Part shown: one piece after another, positions 52,240 through 61,538 of the stretch
Numbering within the stretch: the stretch's first letter is position 1
How the letters are laid out: the number at the start of each line of letters is the position of its first letter
NCBI RefSeq assembly: GCF_014836535.1
Contig: NZ_JACSQP010000004.1
Coordinates: 309,715-373,714, forward strand
Length of the DNA stretch: 64,000 bases
From: Microbacterium pullorum
GTDB taxonomy: Bacteria > Actinomycetota > Actinomycetes > Actinomycetales > Microbacteriaceae
Direction: 5' to 3'
Made by a program: the position numbers and the translations under genes
The notes under the pieces: model-generated
What the model was told of the DNA's origin: nothing
What the model saw: only the letters and a program-made list of their open reading frames with translations
Database searches by the model: none

Positions 52240-53572
52240 GCTCGCGTTTGACCACCTCGTAGGCCGCCAGCGCCGCCTTGCGGGTCGCGGCGAGGTCCAC
52301 GAGCGGCTCCCGCTCCTCGGCATCCGGAGCCCACCGCGTCGTATATGCGCCGTCGGCGTCGAACTTGGTGCGCTGCAGCTCGGGGTTGAACACACGGAAA
52401 TAGGGGGCCGCATCGGCGCCGGAGCCGGCGACCCACTGCCAGTTGAACGGGTTGCTGGCGTCGTCGGCGTCGACGAGGGTGTCCCAGAACCACTGCTCGC
52501 CGTGCCGCCAGTCGATCAGCAGGTTCTTCACGAGGAACGACGCCGTGACCATCCGCACCCGGTTGTGCATGTAGCCGGTGCGCCAGAGTTCGGCCATGCC
52601 GGCGTCGACGAGTGGGATGCCGGTGCGACCGCGCTGCCACGCCTCGAGGTGGTCGCGGTCGAGCGGCGGCCACGGGAATGCGTCGAACTGCGCCCGCAGG
52701 TTCTTGGTCGCCAGATCGGGGAAGTGGTGGAGGGTGTGCCACGCGAATTCGCGCCACCCGAGCTCCGACAGGAACCGCCCCGCGCCAGGCGTGCCGGCGG
52801 CGGCATGCCACACCGTGAACGGGCTCAGCTCTCCCCACCGAAGGCGCGGCGACAGCAGCGACGTCGCGCCCGCCGCCGGCGAATCGCGTGCCCGGTCATA
52901 GCGCGCGAGGTCGTCGGTGAGGAACTCGCGCAATCGTGCCCGGGCGGCCGGTTCGCCCGGTTCCCACGTCTCGCGCAGGCCCTCGGCCCAGTCGGGCCGA
53001 GTGGGGAGCAGCTCCCAGTCGCCGAGGGCAGCCGAGGCCGGTACGCGCGAGGGAGCCGCGATGGTGCGGGGTTCGGGCAGTGGCGCGCGCGGTGCCGGGA
53101 GCGATAGGCATGCCCGCCAGAACGGCGTGAACACCGAGAACGGGGTGCCGCCACCGGTGCGCACCGTCCACGGTTCGAACAAGACGGAGCCTGCGAACGA
53201 AGCCACGGTGACACCGTCGCCGCGCAGACCCGTCTTCAGCCGCGCGTCGACCTCGCGCGCCGCGCCGTAGCGACGGTTCCAGAACACCGCTCCCGCTCCG
53301 GCATCGGCCACCGCTTCGCGCACGACCCGCTCGGCGGGGCCGCGGCGCAGCACCAGGGCGCCGCCACGCTCGGCCAGCCGCTCGGCGAGCGAGGCGAGGC
53401 TGTGGTGCAGCCACCAGCGCGCCGCACCCCCGAGGGGGCGGATGCCGGGGGACTGCTGGTCGAGCACGTAGAGGCCGATGATCGGCTCGCCGCGGTCGAT
53501 CGCCGCGCGCAGCGCCGGGTTGTCGGCCAGGCGCAGGTCGTCGCGGAACCACACGATCGAGGGGGAGGGCAT
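52235..53572 (-). CDS. phr: Deoxyribodipyrimidine photolyase
   Basis: A 445-residue photolyase/cryptochrome-family flavoprotein that repairs UV-made pyrimidine dimers with light. N-terminal photolyase domain IVWFRDDLRLADNPAL, then the FAD-binding part with GELSPFTVW, LGWREFAWHTLHHFP, GRTGIPLVDAGMAELWRTGYMHNR and SNPFNWQWVAGSGADAAPYF. Start at ATG 53570-53572; a GTG at 53588-53590 would add six residues. Convergent with the GH42 importer operon. Confidence 0.95.
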   Translation of the reverse strand: MPSPSIVWFRDDLRLADNPALRAAIDRGEPIIGLYVLDQQSPGIRPLGGAARWWLHHSLASLAERLAERGGALVLRRGPAERVVREAVADAGAGAVFWNRRYGAAREVDARLKTGLRGDGVTVASFAGSVLFEPWTVRTGGGTPFSVFTPFWRACLSLPAPRAPLPEPRTIAAPSRVPASAALGDWELLPTRPDWAEGLRETWEPGEPAARARLREFLTDDLARYDRARDSPAAGATSLLSPRLRWGELSPFTVWHAAAGTPGAGRFLSELGWREFAWHTLHHFPDLATKNLRAQFDAFPWPPLDRDHLEAWQRGRTGIPLVDAGMAELWRTGYMHNRVRMVTASFLVKNLLIDWRHGEQWFWDTLVDADDASNPFNWQWVAGSGADAAPYFRVFNPELQRTKFDADGAYTTRWAPDAEEREPLVDLAATRKAALAAYEVVKRER

Positions 53573-53628
53573 GCCCCCATGTTCGCGCACCCGTGTCGGG
53601 GTCGTGGCGGGGTTGACGCGGCGGCGCC

Positions 53629-54660
53629 TCAGAGGCTGCGGTCGTCGCCCACCCGGGCAGCCGGGCGGCCCGCGGCGGAGAAGGCGTGACCGGCGGGCAC
53701 CGTCACCCGCAGGGCGCCCGGCTCCACGCGGGCGCGCACATGCACCGCCTCGCCGAATTCGTCACCGTCGAGCTGCACCGGCTGCGCGCCCGCCGGGGCG
53801 AGGTCGAGCCCCGGGCCACGGGCGTAGCGCACCGCGGTGTCTTCGGTGCGCAGCGCCAGCGCCCGTCTGCCCGCGCGGAAGCGGCGCAGCACGCTGTTGT
53901 CCCAGGCGACGCGTCGCCACACGAACAGCCAGCCGAAGGGTCCCGCGGGCTGGAAGACCACGACGTCCAGTTCGCCGTCGATCATCGAGGCCTCCGGGAT
54001 CAGTTCGAGCCCGGCGGGCAGCGACCCGCAGTTGGCGAACAGCACGCTGTGCACCTTGGCCGAATGCATGCGGTGACTGTCGACCTGGTAGACGACGCGG
54101 AACGGCTGGGCGTTCACGAGCGACCGCGCGGCGCCGCCGACATAGGCGACCCAGCCGACCGTCTTCTTCAGCTGCGGGTTGGTGTTCGCGATCATCGCGG
54201 CATCGAGCCCGATGCCGCCCATCACGACGAAGGCGTGCTCGTCCACTCGACCGTCGGGACGGCGGAGGGTGGCGAAGCCGATGTCGATGTCCTGGGTGTG
54301 CCCCTGAAAGGTCGCCCGGATCATCGTCTCGGCGTCACCGAGCGGCAGCCGCAGGTTGCGCGCGAGCAGGTTGCCGGTGCCGCTCGGCACGATCGTGAGG
54401 GGGATGCCGGTGCCGCTGACCGCGCCCGCGACGGCCCGCACGGTGCCGTCGCCGCCGGCCACGAGCACAGCGGCGACCCCCTGGGCGAGCGCGTTGCGGG
54501 TGGCGCCGTCGCCCAGATCGTCCACCGTGGTGCCGAACATCAGCGGGGGAGCCCATCCCGCCGCGTGCGACAGACGCTCCGCGGCGGCGCAGAGCGTCGC
54601 GGCATCCACCTTGATCGGGTTGTAGACCAGCGCGGCGCGAGGGGCGGCGGGCACGGTCAT
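53629..54660 (-). CDS. Diacylglycerol kinase/sphingosine kinase-like lipid kinase
   Basis: A 343-residue protein with the catalytic glycine-rich motif GGDGTVRAVAG (residues 69-79), preceded by LVYNPIK, and IVPSGTGNLLARNL. A C-terminal beta domain carries VVMGGIGLDAAMI and SMIDGELDVVVF, as in the DagK/YegS/BmrU family. It probably phosphorylates diacylglycerol or another lipid in phospholipid turnover. ATG 54658-54660, 6 nt after a TATCGT box, divergent from serS. Confidence 0.9.
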   Translation of the reverse strand: MTVPAAPRAALVYNPIKVDAATLCAAAERLSHAAGWAPPLMFGTTVDDLGDGATRNALAQGVAAVLVAGGDGTVRAVAGAVSGTGIPLTIVPSGTGNLLARNLRLPLGDAETMIRATFQGHTQDIDIGFATLRRPDGRVDEHAFVVMGGIGLDAAMIANTNPQLKKTVGWVAYVGGAARSLVNAQPFRVVYQVDSHRMHSAKVHSVLFANCGSLPAGLELIPEASMIDGELDVVVFQPAGPFGWLFVWRRVAWDNSVLRRFRAGRRALALRTEDTAVRYARGPGLDLAPAGAQPVQLDGDEFGEAVHVRARVEPGALRVTVPAGHAFSAAGRPAARVGDDRSL

Positions 54661-54666
54661 GCAGTC

Positions 54667-54672
54667 ACGATA
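54667..54672 (-). promoter_or_regulatory. -10 box of the lipid kinase gene
   Basis: TATCGT on the minus strand lies 6 nt before the ATG, giving a leaderless start like others in the window. Confidence 0.5.
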
Positions 54673-54712
54673 GCCCCGGCTGTGGGGGCGGGGCCTGTGC
54701 GAGGATTGTCGG

Positions 54713-55978
54713 ATGATCGATCCCGCTCTGCTCCGCGACCAGCCGGACCTCGTCAAGCGCTCGCAGCAGGCCCGCGGTCAGTCGCCCGAGACCGTCGATG
54801 AGGCAGTGGCGGCCGACCGGGCCCGCCGTCAGGCGATCACCGCGTTCGAAGAGCTGCGCGCCGCCCAGAACGCCCACGGCAAGCGTGTCGCGCAGGCGCC
54901 GAAGGACGAGAAGGCGGCGCTGGTGGCTGAAGCCAAGGACCTCAGCGACCGGGTCAAGCGCGCGCAGGCCGCCGTCGCCGAGGCCGAGGCCGCTGCCGAT
55001 GCCGCGTTCGCCAAGCTCGAGAACATCGTGATCGACGGCGTCCCTGCCGGCGGCGAAGACGACTTCGTCACCCTGCGCACCCACGGTGAGCCGCTCGAAT
55101 TCGACTTCGAACCGCTGGATCACCTCGCCCTCGGCGAGAAGCTCGGTGCGATCGACATGGAGCGCGGCACCAAGGTGTCGGGCTCGCGCTTCTACTTCCT
55201 CACCGGCATCGGCGCCCGCCTGGAGCTGGCCCTCATGAGCCTCGGGCTCGACCGCGCGCTGCAGCACGGGTTCACCCCCATCATCCCGCCGACGCTCGTG
55301 CGCCCCGAGGTCATGCGCGGCACCGGGTTCCTCGGGCAGCACGCCGACGAGGTCTACCACCTCGCCGACGAAGACCTCTACCTCGTCGGCACGAGCGAAG
55401 TGCCCCTCGCCGGCTACCACATGGACGAGATCCTCGACCTCTCGGCCGGGCCCAAGCGCTACGCCGGCTGGTCGACCTGCTATCGCAGCGAAGCCGGCTC
55501 GTACGGCAAGGACACCCGCGGCATCATCCGGGTGCACCAGTTCAACAAGCTGGAGATGTTCGTCTACACGACCCCGGAAGACGCCGAGGCGGAGCACGAG
55601 CGGCTCGTGGCCGTGCAGGAGCAGCTGCTGCAGGACCTCGGCCTGAGCTACCGCGTCATCGACGTCGCCGCCGGCGACCTGGGCTCCTCGGCCGCCCGCA
55701 AGTACGACATCGAGGCGTGGGTCCCCACGCAGGGTGCGTACCGGGAGCTCACCAGCACGAGCAACTGCACCACCTACCAGGCCCGGCGCCTGGACATCCG
55801 CTTCCGTCCCGACGGCGGCAAGACGTCGCCGGTCGCAACCCTCAACGGCACGCTCGCCACGACGCGCTGGATCGTGGCGCTGCTGGAGACCCACCAGCGC
55901 GCCGACGGTTCGGTGACGGTTCCCGAGGTGCTGCGTCCCTACCTCGGCGGGCTCGAAGTCATGGAGCCGATCGCATGA
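54713..55978 (+). CDS. serS: Seryl-tRNA synthetase
   Basis: A 421-residue class II synthetase. The N-terminal coiled-coil arm (about 30-105) holds the long extra arm of tRNA-Ser. Motif 2 is [20 protein letters not shown] followed by [10 protein letters not shown]; motif 3 lies in [28 protein letters not shown] is a serine-binding stretch. Length is standard. The stop overlaps the HAD gene by ATGA. It lies 1 to 4 kb from both tRNA-Ser genes in the window. Confidence 0.97.
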   Translation: MIDPALLRDQPDLVKRSQQARGQSPETVDEAVAADRARRQAITAFEELRAAQNAHGKRVAQAPKDEKAALVAEAKDLSDRVKRAQAAVAEAEAAADAAFAKLENIVIDGVPAGGEDDFVTLRTHGEPLEFDFEPLDHLALGEKLGAIDMERGTKVSGSRFYFLTGIGARLELALMSLGLDRALQHGFTPIIPPTLVRPEVMRGTGFLGQHADEVYHLADEDLYLVGTSEVPLAGYHMDEILDLSAGPKRYAGWSTCYRSEAGSYGKDTRGIIRVHQFNKLEMFVYTTPEDAEAEHERLVAVQEQLLQDLGLSYRVIDVAAGDLGSSAARKYDIEAWVPTQGAYRELTSTSNCTTYQARRLDIRFRPDGGKTSPVATLNGTLATTRWIVALLETHQRADGSVTVPEVLRPYLGGLEVMEPIA

Positions 55979-56883
55979 GTCAGGCTCACCTCCCCGCCAC
56001 CGGCGGCGTCGAGATCACCCGGCCCGGTGACGCGGCGGAGATCGTCGAGGAGATCGCGGCGGACACCGAGAATCCGCTCGTCCCCACCGAGCGCCTGCTC
56101 ATCGTGCTCGACATCGACGGCACGATCCTGCTCGAGGACGAATCTCTCAGCCCCGGGATCGTGGAGGCCGTCGCGCACGCGCACCGCGCGGGACACGAGG
56201 TGATGCTCGCGACCGGCCGCAGCTGGGAGAGCACCCGCGGCATCATGCGCGTGCTCGAGATCGCCCCCGAATACGTCGTCTGCTCCAACGGTGCGGTCGT
56301 GATGCGGCGTGTCGAAGGCGACGAGGTGCGCTACGAGCGGTTCCACACCGAGACCTTCGACCCCACCGAGGTGCTGACGCTGCTGCGCGAGCACCTGCCG
56401 CACGCACGGTACATGGTGGAGCTGCCCGACGGTCGGCGCCTGTACACCGAGGAACTCGACGACTGGAACCTGCAGGGCGCCAAGCGGGTGTCGTTCGAGG
56501 AGCTCTCCGCGCAGCCGGCATCGCGTGTCGTGGTCGTCTCGCCCGATGAGACCGAGCAGGATTTCGTCGACCTCGTCGCGCGCATCGGTCTGAACGAGGT
56601 GTCGTACGCGGTCGGCTGGACCGCCTGGCTCGACATCGCTCCGCGCGGGGTGGACAAATCCTCGGCGCTGCAGCTGGTCTGCGACTGGCTGGGTGTGGAC
56701 CCCGCCCATGTGCTCGTGATCGGCGACGGCCGCAACGACATCGGCATGTTCCGCTGGGCGCGCGAGCACGGCGGCCGCGCGGTGGCGATGGCCCAGGGTG
56801 TGGCAGAAGTGCGCGCCGTGGCGGGGGAGACCACCGGTTCGGTCGAAGCAGGCGGCGTCGCCGACGTGCTGCGCGGGCTCTGA
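55975..56883 (+). CDS. HAD-superfamily hydrolase, Cof-type phosphatase
   Basis: A 302-residue HAD phosphatase: catalytic Asp pair in [13 protein letters not shown] (D46, D48), motif [11 protein letters not shown], a cap domain, Lys in DKSSALQLV, and motif [12 protein letters not shown]. Cof-type enzymes dephosphorylate sugar phosphates or cofactors such as FMN and PLP. A 40-residue N-terminal extension precedes the domain. Translationally coupled to serS (ATGA), an arrangement common in actinobacteria. Confidence 0.9.
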   Translation: MSQAHLPATGGVEITRPGDAAEIVEEIAADTENPLVPTERLLIVLDIDGTILLEDESLSPGIVEAVAHAHRAGHEVMLATGRSWESTRGIMRVLEIAPEYVVCSNGAVVMRRVEGDEVRYERFHTETFDPTEVLTLLREHLPHARYMVELPDGRRLYTEELDDWNLQGAKRVSFEELSAQPASRVVVVSPDETEQDFVDLVARIGLNEVSYAVGWTAWLDIAPRGVDKSSALQLVCDWLGVDPAHVLVIGDGRNDIGMFRWAREHGGRAVAMAQGVAEVRAVAGETTGSVEAGGVADVLRGL

Positions 56884-57006
56884 GCCGCCGCGCGCGGGCG
56901 CTCCGCGCGTCATTCAGCGGCCGCACAGCAGCCCCCGGGACAATGGGACACGATGCCGTCGACTAGACTCGTGGCCTGTTCGACGGATGCCGCGTGGCTT
57001 CCGCCG

Positions 57007-57094
57007 GGAGGGTTGTCCGAGCGGCCGATGGACCTGGTCTTGAAAACCAGTGGGCAGCAATGTCCCGTGGGTTCGAATCCCACACCCTCCGCCA
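57007..57094 (+). tRNA. tRNA-Ser(UGA)
   Basis: GGAGGGT pairs with ACCCTCC at the acceptor; the anticodon stem-loop is CTGGT-CTTGAAA-ACCAG with anticodon TGA. There is a long variable arm as in serine tRNAs, a TTCGAAT T-loop and an encoded CCA at 57092-57094. Confidence 0.96.
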
Positions 57095-57143
57095 TGGCAC
57101 TCGGGTGTGACGATGAGGGCCCGTCCCACCCGAGAGGACCCGC

Positions 57144-58427
57144 GTGAGCACACCCGAACCCAGCGGCGCACCCACCGGCGCTGCGCGCGCCGGCCGGCGC
57201 CCGCTGGCGCGGCACGGAGCCCATCGCTCGCCCGGGCCGCTCGCCCAGCTCCTCAAGTTCGTCGGCATCGCCCTCGCCGTCGTGCTCGTCGCGGCGGGCG
57301 GCGTCGCCGCCTACACCGCGTACGACCTGGCATCCAGCTTCGCCGACGGCTCCGTCGACCTCGAAGGCCAGGAGGCCGTGCCGCCGGACATCGGCGAGAT
57401 CGAGGGGGGAGTGAACCTCTTCCTCGCCGGCACCGACGCCTGTGAGCCCGAGTACGCCGCCTTCTTCGGCGATCGCTGCTCGGGAGCCGACGCCGAGGGC
57501 GAACTCAACGACGTCAACATGCTCGTGCACATCTCCGACGCCCCCCGCCGGGTGACCGTGATCTCGTTCCCCCGCGACCTCATGCTGCCGATCCCCGCGT
57601 GCACCGAGCCAGGCGGTTACGCCAGTTCGGCCATGAGCAAGCAGCCGTTGAACTCGGCGTACTCGTACGGTGGCCTCGGGTGCGTCGTGTCGACGATCTC
57701 CGAGCTCACCGGGCAGGAGATCCCCTTCGCGGCGAAGATCACCTGGGGTGGGGTGATCGAGATCACCGACGCCATCGGCGGCGTCGAAGTGTGCATCGCC
57801 AATGGCATCCGCGATCCCCATACCGGCATCGACTGGGAGGCGGGCAACCGCACCATCGCCGGCCTCGAAGCGCTGCAGTTCCTGCGCACCCGGCACGGCG
57901 TCGGCAACGGCGGCGACCTCGGCCGCATCAGCAACCAGCAGCAGTACATGTCGCGGCTGGCGCGCAAGCTCATCAGCGACGAAGTGCTCTCGAACCCGGC
58001 GACCCTGTACTCGCTGGCATCCACCGCCGTGAAGAACGTCACTCCCAGCAAGACGCTCACGAACCCCGTCACGCTCATGCAGATCGCCCTCGCGGTCAAG
58101 AACGTGCCGTTCGAGGAGATCGTCTTCGTGCAGTACCCGGTGCTCGAAGACCCCGACGACCCCAACAAGGTCGTGCCCGACTATGACGCCGCCGACCAGC
58201 TCTGGGCGGCGCTGGCGGCCAACCAGCCGATCGTGCTGAGCGGCGAGGCCAGCCAGGGCGACGGTGTGGTCGTCGTCGAGTCGGAGAACCCCGAGGCGAC
58301 CGATCCCGCCACCGACGCCGGCGCAGAGGCGACAGAGGCAGCCGCTCCGGGTGTTACTCTGCCATCGTCCATCGCTGGCCAGACCGCCGCGCAGGAGACC
58401 TGTTCGAACGGAAATGTGAGCGAATGA
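57144..58427 (+). CDS. LytR-CpsA-Psr (LCP) family protein, first copy
   Basis: A 427-residue membrane-anchored protein: an Arg/Pro-rich cytoplasmic N-terminus (about 35 residues), one helix (about 38-60), then the LCP domain with an Asp in LFLAGTDACEP, ELNDVNMLVHI, VISFPRDLMLPIPAC, and RTRHGVGNGGDLGRISNQQQ (conserved Arg and Asp). LCP enzymes attach glycopolymers to peptidoglycan outside the membrane. Cys residues in the ectodomain may form disulfides. GTG start; the stop overlaps the second copy. Confidence 0.92.
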   Translation: MSTPEPSGAPTGAARAGRRPLARHGAHRSPGPLAQLLKFVGIALAVVLVAAGGVAAYTAYDLASSFADGSVDLEGQEAVPPDIGEIEGGVNLFLAGTDACEPEYAAFFGDRCSGADAEGELNDVNMLVHISDAPRRVTVISFPRDLMLPIPACTEPGGYASSAMSKQPLNSAYSYGGLGCVVSTISELTGQEIPFAAKITWGGVIEITDAIGGVEVCIANGIRDPHTGIDWEAGNRTIAGLEALQFLRTRHGVGNGGDLGRISNQQQYMSRLARKLISDEVLSNPATLYSLASTAVKNVTPSKTLTNPVTLMQIALAVKNVPFEEIVFVQYPVLEDPDDPNKVVPDYDAADQLWAALAANQPIVLSGEASQGDGVVVVESENPEATDPATDAGAEATEAAAPGVTLPSSIAGQTAAQETCSNGNVSE

Positions 58428-59692
58428 CCCCACGCAGCGCCCGAGGGCGACCGCTTCCGGTCGCCCGGCACGGCCTGCTGCGTTCCCCGAACCCGCTGCT
58501 GCAGATGCTCACCGTCTTCGGTGTCATCGTCGCGGTCGTGGTGGTCTCGGGGGTCAGTGTCGCCGGCTACGCGGCCGTCGGCCTGGTGTCGGACTTCGCC
58601 GAGAACGCCGTCGAGCTCGAAGACGCGCCTGCCGAGCCGCCGAGTCTCGGGCCGATCGAGGGGCCGATCACGATGGTCGTCACCGGCACCGACGAGTGCG
58701 AAGACGAGATCGCCGGCCTCTTCGGTGGCAGGTGCACCGGCTCGGATGCCGGCGGTCAGCTCAACGACGTCAACCTGCTCGTGCACATCTCCGATGCGCC
58801 GCGGCGTGTGACCGTCGTGTCGTTCCCTCGTGACCTCATGCTGCCGATCCCCTCGTGCACCCAGGAGGACGGCACGCAGACCGCCGCGATGCGCAAGCAG
58901 CCGCTGAACTCGGCCTACTCCTACGGCGGCCTCGGCTGCGTCGTGAACACCCTGTCGAGCCTCAGCGGGCTGAGCGTGCCGTACGCCGCCAAGGTCAGCT
59001 TCGGCAACGTCATCAGCATCACCGACGCCATCGGCGGCGTCGAGGTCTGCATCGCCGGCGGCGGCATACGCGACCGCCACACCGGCATCGACTGGCCGGC
59101 CGGCATGCGCACCGTGTCGGGATACGACGCGCTGCAGTTCCTGCGCACGCGTCACGGGGTGGGAGACGGCTCGGACCTCGGGCGCATCAGCAATCAGCAG
59201 CAGTACATGTCGCGTCTCGTGCGCAAGCTCGTCAGCGACGAGGTGCTGAGCGACGTCGGCACCCTCGGCGCGCTCGCCGGCACCGCGGTGAAGAACGTCA
59301 CCCCGAGCGACAGCCTGGCCAACCCGCTGCGGCTCGTGCAGATCGCCCTCGCCGCGAAGGACGTGCCGTTCGAGGACATCACGTTCTTGCAGTACCCCAC
59401 CTACGACGATCCCGCCGACGGCAACAAGGTCGTTCCCGACTACGCCGCCGCCGAGCAGCTGTGGGCCGCGTTGATCGCGAACCAGCCGCTGCAGCTGAGC
59501 GGCGAGGCGGGCAAGAACGACGCCGTGGTCGTGGTCGAGCCTCCCGCGGGCGAGGCTCCGGCGGACCCGGCCGTGGGCGAGACGCCGACGGAGACTCCTG
59601 CCGTGGTCGACGGCACCGTGGTGCTGCCGCAGTCGATCACCGGCTCGACCGCCGCACAGGAGACGTGCTCGGTGGGTAACGTCCGGGGGTGA
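58424..59692 (+). CDS. LytR-CpsA-Psr (LCP) family protein, second copy
   Basis: A 422-residue paralogue of the preceding protein: one N-terminal helix (about 25-47), VVTGTDECED, QLNDVNLLVHI, VVSFPRDLMLPIPSC, RTRHGVGDGSDLGRISNQQQ. The C-termini of both end in similar segments (PQSITGSTAAQETC compared with PSSIAGQTAAQETC). A tandem duplication is evident. The ATGA overlap suggests equal translation. Role as above. Confidence 0.92.
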   Translation: MTPRSARGRPLPVARHGLLRSPNPLLQMLTVFGVIVAVVVVSGVSVAGYAAVGLVSDFAENAVELEDAPAEPPSLGPIEGPITMVVTGTDECEDEIAGLFGGRCTGSDAGGQLNDVNLLVHISDAPRRVTVVSFPRDLMLPIPSCTQEDGTQTAAMRKQPLNSAYSYGGLGCVVNTLSSLSGLSVPYAAKVSFGNVISITDAIGGVEVCIAGGGIRDRHTGIDWPAGMRTVSGYDALQFLRTRHGVGDGSDLGRISNQQQYMSRLVRKLVSDEVLSDVGTLGALAGTAVKNVTPSDSLANPLRLVQIALAAKDVPFEDITFLQYPTYDDPADGNKVVPDYAAAEQLWAALIANQPLQLSGEAGKNDAVVVVEPPAGEAPADPAVGETPTETPAVVDGTVVLPQSITGSTAAQETCSVGNVRG

Positions 59693-59763
59693 CCCGTGTT
59701 CGTCGAGGGGCGCGCGACCAGGTTATGATGGCTGAGTGCGTCCGCCGATTCGGTCGGGCGCCT

Positions 59764-59855
59764 GGAGACGTCGCATAGTCAGGCCTAGTGCACCACCCTG
59801 CTAAGGTGGAGTCCCCTTATGGGGACCGAGGGTTCAAATCCCTCCGTCTCCGCCA
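59764..59855 (+). tRNA. tRNA-Ser(GCU)
   Basis: GGAGACG pairs with CGTCTCC. The anticodon stem-loop is CCACC-CTGCTAA-GGTGG with anticodon GCT. A long variable arm, TTCAAAT T-loop and encoded CCA (59853-59855) are present. The 3' 58 nt are repeated at 61539-61596, so it is the integration target of the following island. Confidence 0.96.
59796..59853 (+). repeat. attL: 3' part of tRNA-Ser(GCU)
   Basis: The 58 nt from CCCTGCTAAGG in the anticodon loop to the first C of the CCA end are identical to 61539-61596. They define the left attachment site. The tRNA gene remains whole at this end. Confidence 0.85.
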
Positions 59856-60377
59856 TTGATTCCCTGATCGGTCATACTTTTTTCTCGTATCTCGGAGACC
59901 AATGCCGATCTGAATGGCATCTTTTGGCGCATAGGGGTCCCCCAGCGGGACCCGTGGGGGACCCCTGGAAAACAGATCTCCGCTCGGCTGCCTGAGCTGA
60001 TTCGTCGAGTTCCGCGTGTTTCCGCGGCGGGCTGGGGACCGATAGTGGGGGAGTGCACCGCTCCGCGAGGGTGGAGCACCTCACGGGCTTTGGCACGTGT
60101 GGTGCCCGCACGATTGGGCGGCGGCTAACGCGATTGTTCTCGGGCCGGTCATCCGAACGGTCGAGGCCCACGCTTGGCAAGGGGAACGCGATCGTGTCGG
60201 GATCGAGCGTTGACGGACAGAAATCGTGATGTCGGTCGATCGCTCCTGGTAGCCCGGCCCTCTCCGTCCAACCGATGCGCGCGTCTCAACCCGTCCTCAC
60301 CGTCCGTCATTCGGGCACTGCGCGGATAGGGAGCCACTGCGAGCAGCACCGCAGCGTTGAGCGTCCGCGCAATCGGT
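59856..60377. other. Island left end, no gene recognised
   Basis: About 520 nt contain a T-rich stretch just after the tRNA (about 59874-59884, possible terminator of tRNA transcription), an 11-nt inverted repeat at 59933-59966, and no reading frame that resembles a protein I know. Short frames here have no ribosome site and are not annotated. Confidence 0.6.
59933..59966. repeat. Inverted AGGGGTCCCCC repeats in the island left end
   Basis: AGGGGTCCCCC (59933-59943) and its exact complement GGGGGACCCCT (59956-59966) are separated by 12 nt. Each arm is itself nearly palindromic and matches the unit tandemly repeated at 61344-61376 near the other end. Confidence 0.8.
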
Positions 60378-60390
60378 TACCGTGGAAGCG

Positions 60391-61236
60391 GTGAGCAGAA
60401 GCCGCGAAGTGACGGCGTGGGTATCGGCGACGTTCCCTCGTCGCTCCTGGACAAATCTTTCGGTCGTCTCCGGCGCGTTCCACGACGTGGTGATGACAGG
60501 CGAGGTGGTCGCTCGCGTGAGCTCGGGTCGCGGTCACTTCGAGCGCTCGACGCGGGAGTGGCAGATCGCACAGCAGGTAGACAACCTGTTCGTCGACACT
60601 GCGGTGCCCCGTGTGCTGACCGACATGCACACAAGCGCCAACCACAGCGGATTCTTGCTCTCCCGCCTGCCAGATAGCGACGACGCACCCGCTGAGTGGA
60701 GCGAGGTTCGGTCCACCTACGCAGAGTTGCTGGAGGCGCTGGCACTCGCTCCAACGACGCTGGACCTGCCGCCGGCGCGGACCTGGTGCGGTGGCGACCG
60801 TTTCCTGGAGACTGTTCAGGAGGCCTTAACCCCGTTGCTCGGCGACGATGCTCCGGCGGCGGTCCGGGCGGTCGAATCCGTTATGGAGCTTCCGAATCGC
60901 AGCCCAACCCTTGTGCACGGTGACTTCGGCGCCCACAACATAATCTGGCGGCAAGGTCGAGCACATGGCGTGATCGATTGGGACCATGCCTGCGTTGACG
61001 ATCCTGCTATCGACATTGCGCCGCTGGTGGGAATGTATGGGGCAGCCAGCGTTCGACAGATCGCACCGGCCGAAACGGTTTCGCGCGCCATGGTGCATCG
61101 CGCGACACTGCCTCTGCAAGTCGCAGCCGCAGCACACAGCATCGGCCACGCCGCACTTCGCGACCACGCACTAGGCAACTTCAGAACGCGCCTACACTCC
61201 GGACTGTTGTACGCCGCTGATGGCGCCCACCCCTGA
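60391..61236 (+). CDS. Aminoglycoside phosphotransferase-family kinase
   Basis: A 281-residue APH/choline-kinase-fold protein: the catalytic loop HGDFGAHNIIW (H176, D178, N183) and the metal-binding GVIDWDHACVDDPAID (D196) are clear. It could phosphorylate an aminoglycoside, macrolide, sugar or other small alcohol; the sequence does not decide. GTG 60391 is chosen because TACCGT (60378-60383) lies 7 nt upstream. Codon use is less GC-biased than in neighbouring genes, consistent with transfer within the island. Confidence 0.8.
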   Translation: MSRSREVTAWVSATFPRRSWTNLSVVSGAFHDVVMTGEVVARVSSGRGHFERSTREWQIAQQVDNLFVDTAVPRVLTDMHTSANHSGFLLSRLPDSDDAPAEWSEVRSTYAELLEALALAPTTLDLPPARTWCGGDRFLETVQEALTPLLGDDAPAAVRAVESVMELPNRSPTLVHGDFGAHNIIWRQGRAHGVIDWDHACVDDPAIDIAPLVGMYGAASVRQIAPAETVSRAMVHRATLPLQVAAAAHSIGHAALRDHALGNFRTRLHSGLLYAADGAHP

Positions 61237-61538
61237 TCCGGAACGCTCAGGGATCCCCTGCGCGCGCGATCGGCCACGCCGCGCTATTTGCCGCGGTCGT
61301 GCCGGTCGTGGCCGTCGGCGGACGCGGACTCGCGGTCCAAGCTCAGGGGTCCCCCAGGGGTCCCCCAGGGGTCCCCGAGGCTGCCGATAGTCCGGATTGT
61401 CCTGGTGTGTGAGGGTTGCATAGAGTGCGACATGAGGCGGCCGACGGTCGTTCGAATATGCCCGGTGAGGTGCGGAATTTGCGGGGCCGCGCGGGTCAGG
61501 GCGGTGATGGGCAGCGCAGCCGGATTCGGCTCGTTTCC
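61237..61538. other. Island right end, no gene recognised
   Basis: The 302 nt after the kinase gene contain three tandem 11-nt repeats (61344-61376) and no supported gene. Confidence 0.6.
61344..61376 (+). repeat. Three tandem copies of an 11-nt repeat
   Basis: CAGGGGTCCCC occurs three times in perfect tandem (61344, 61355, 61366). The same core occurs as an inverted pair at the left end of the island. The arrangement resembles protein-binding iterons or recombinase arm sites. Confidence 0.85.

Noticed and set aside
59933-61376. CRISPR-like repeats
   Set aside because: The 11-nt units are directly adjacent without spacers, so they do not form a CRISPR array. No other CRISPR-like array or cas gene was seen.
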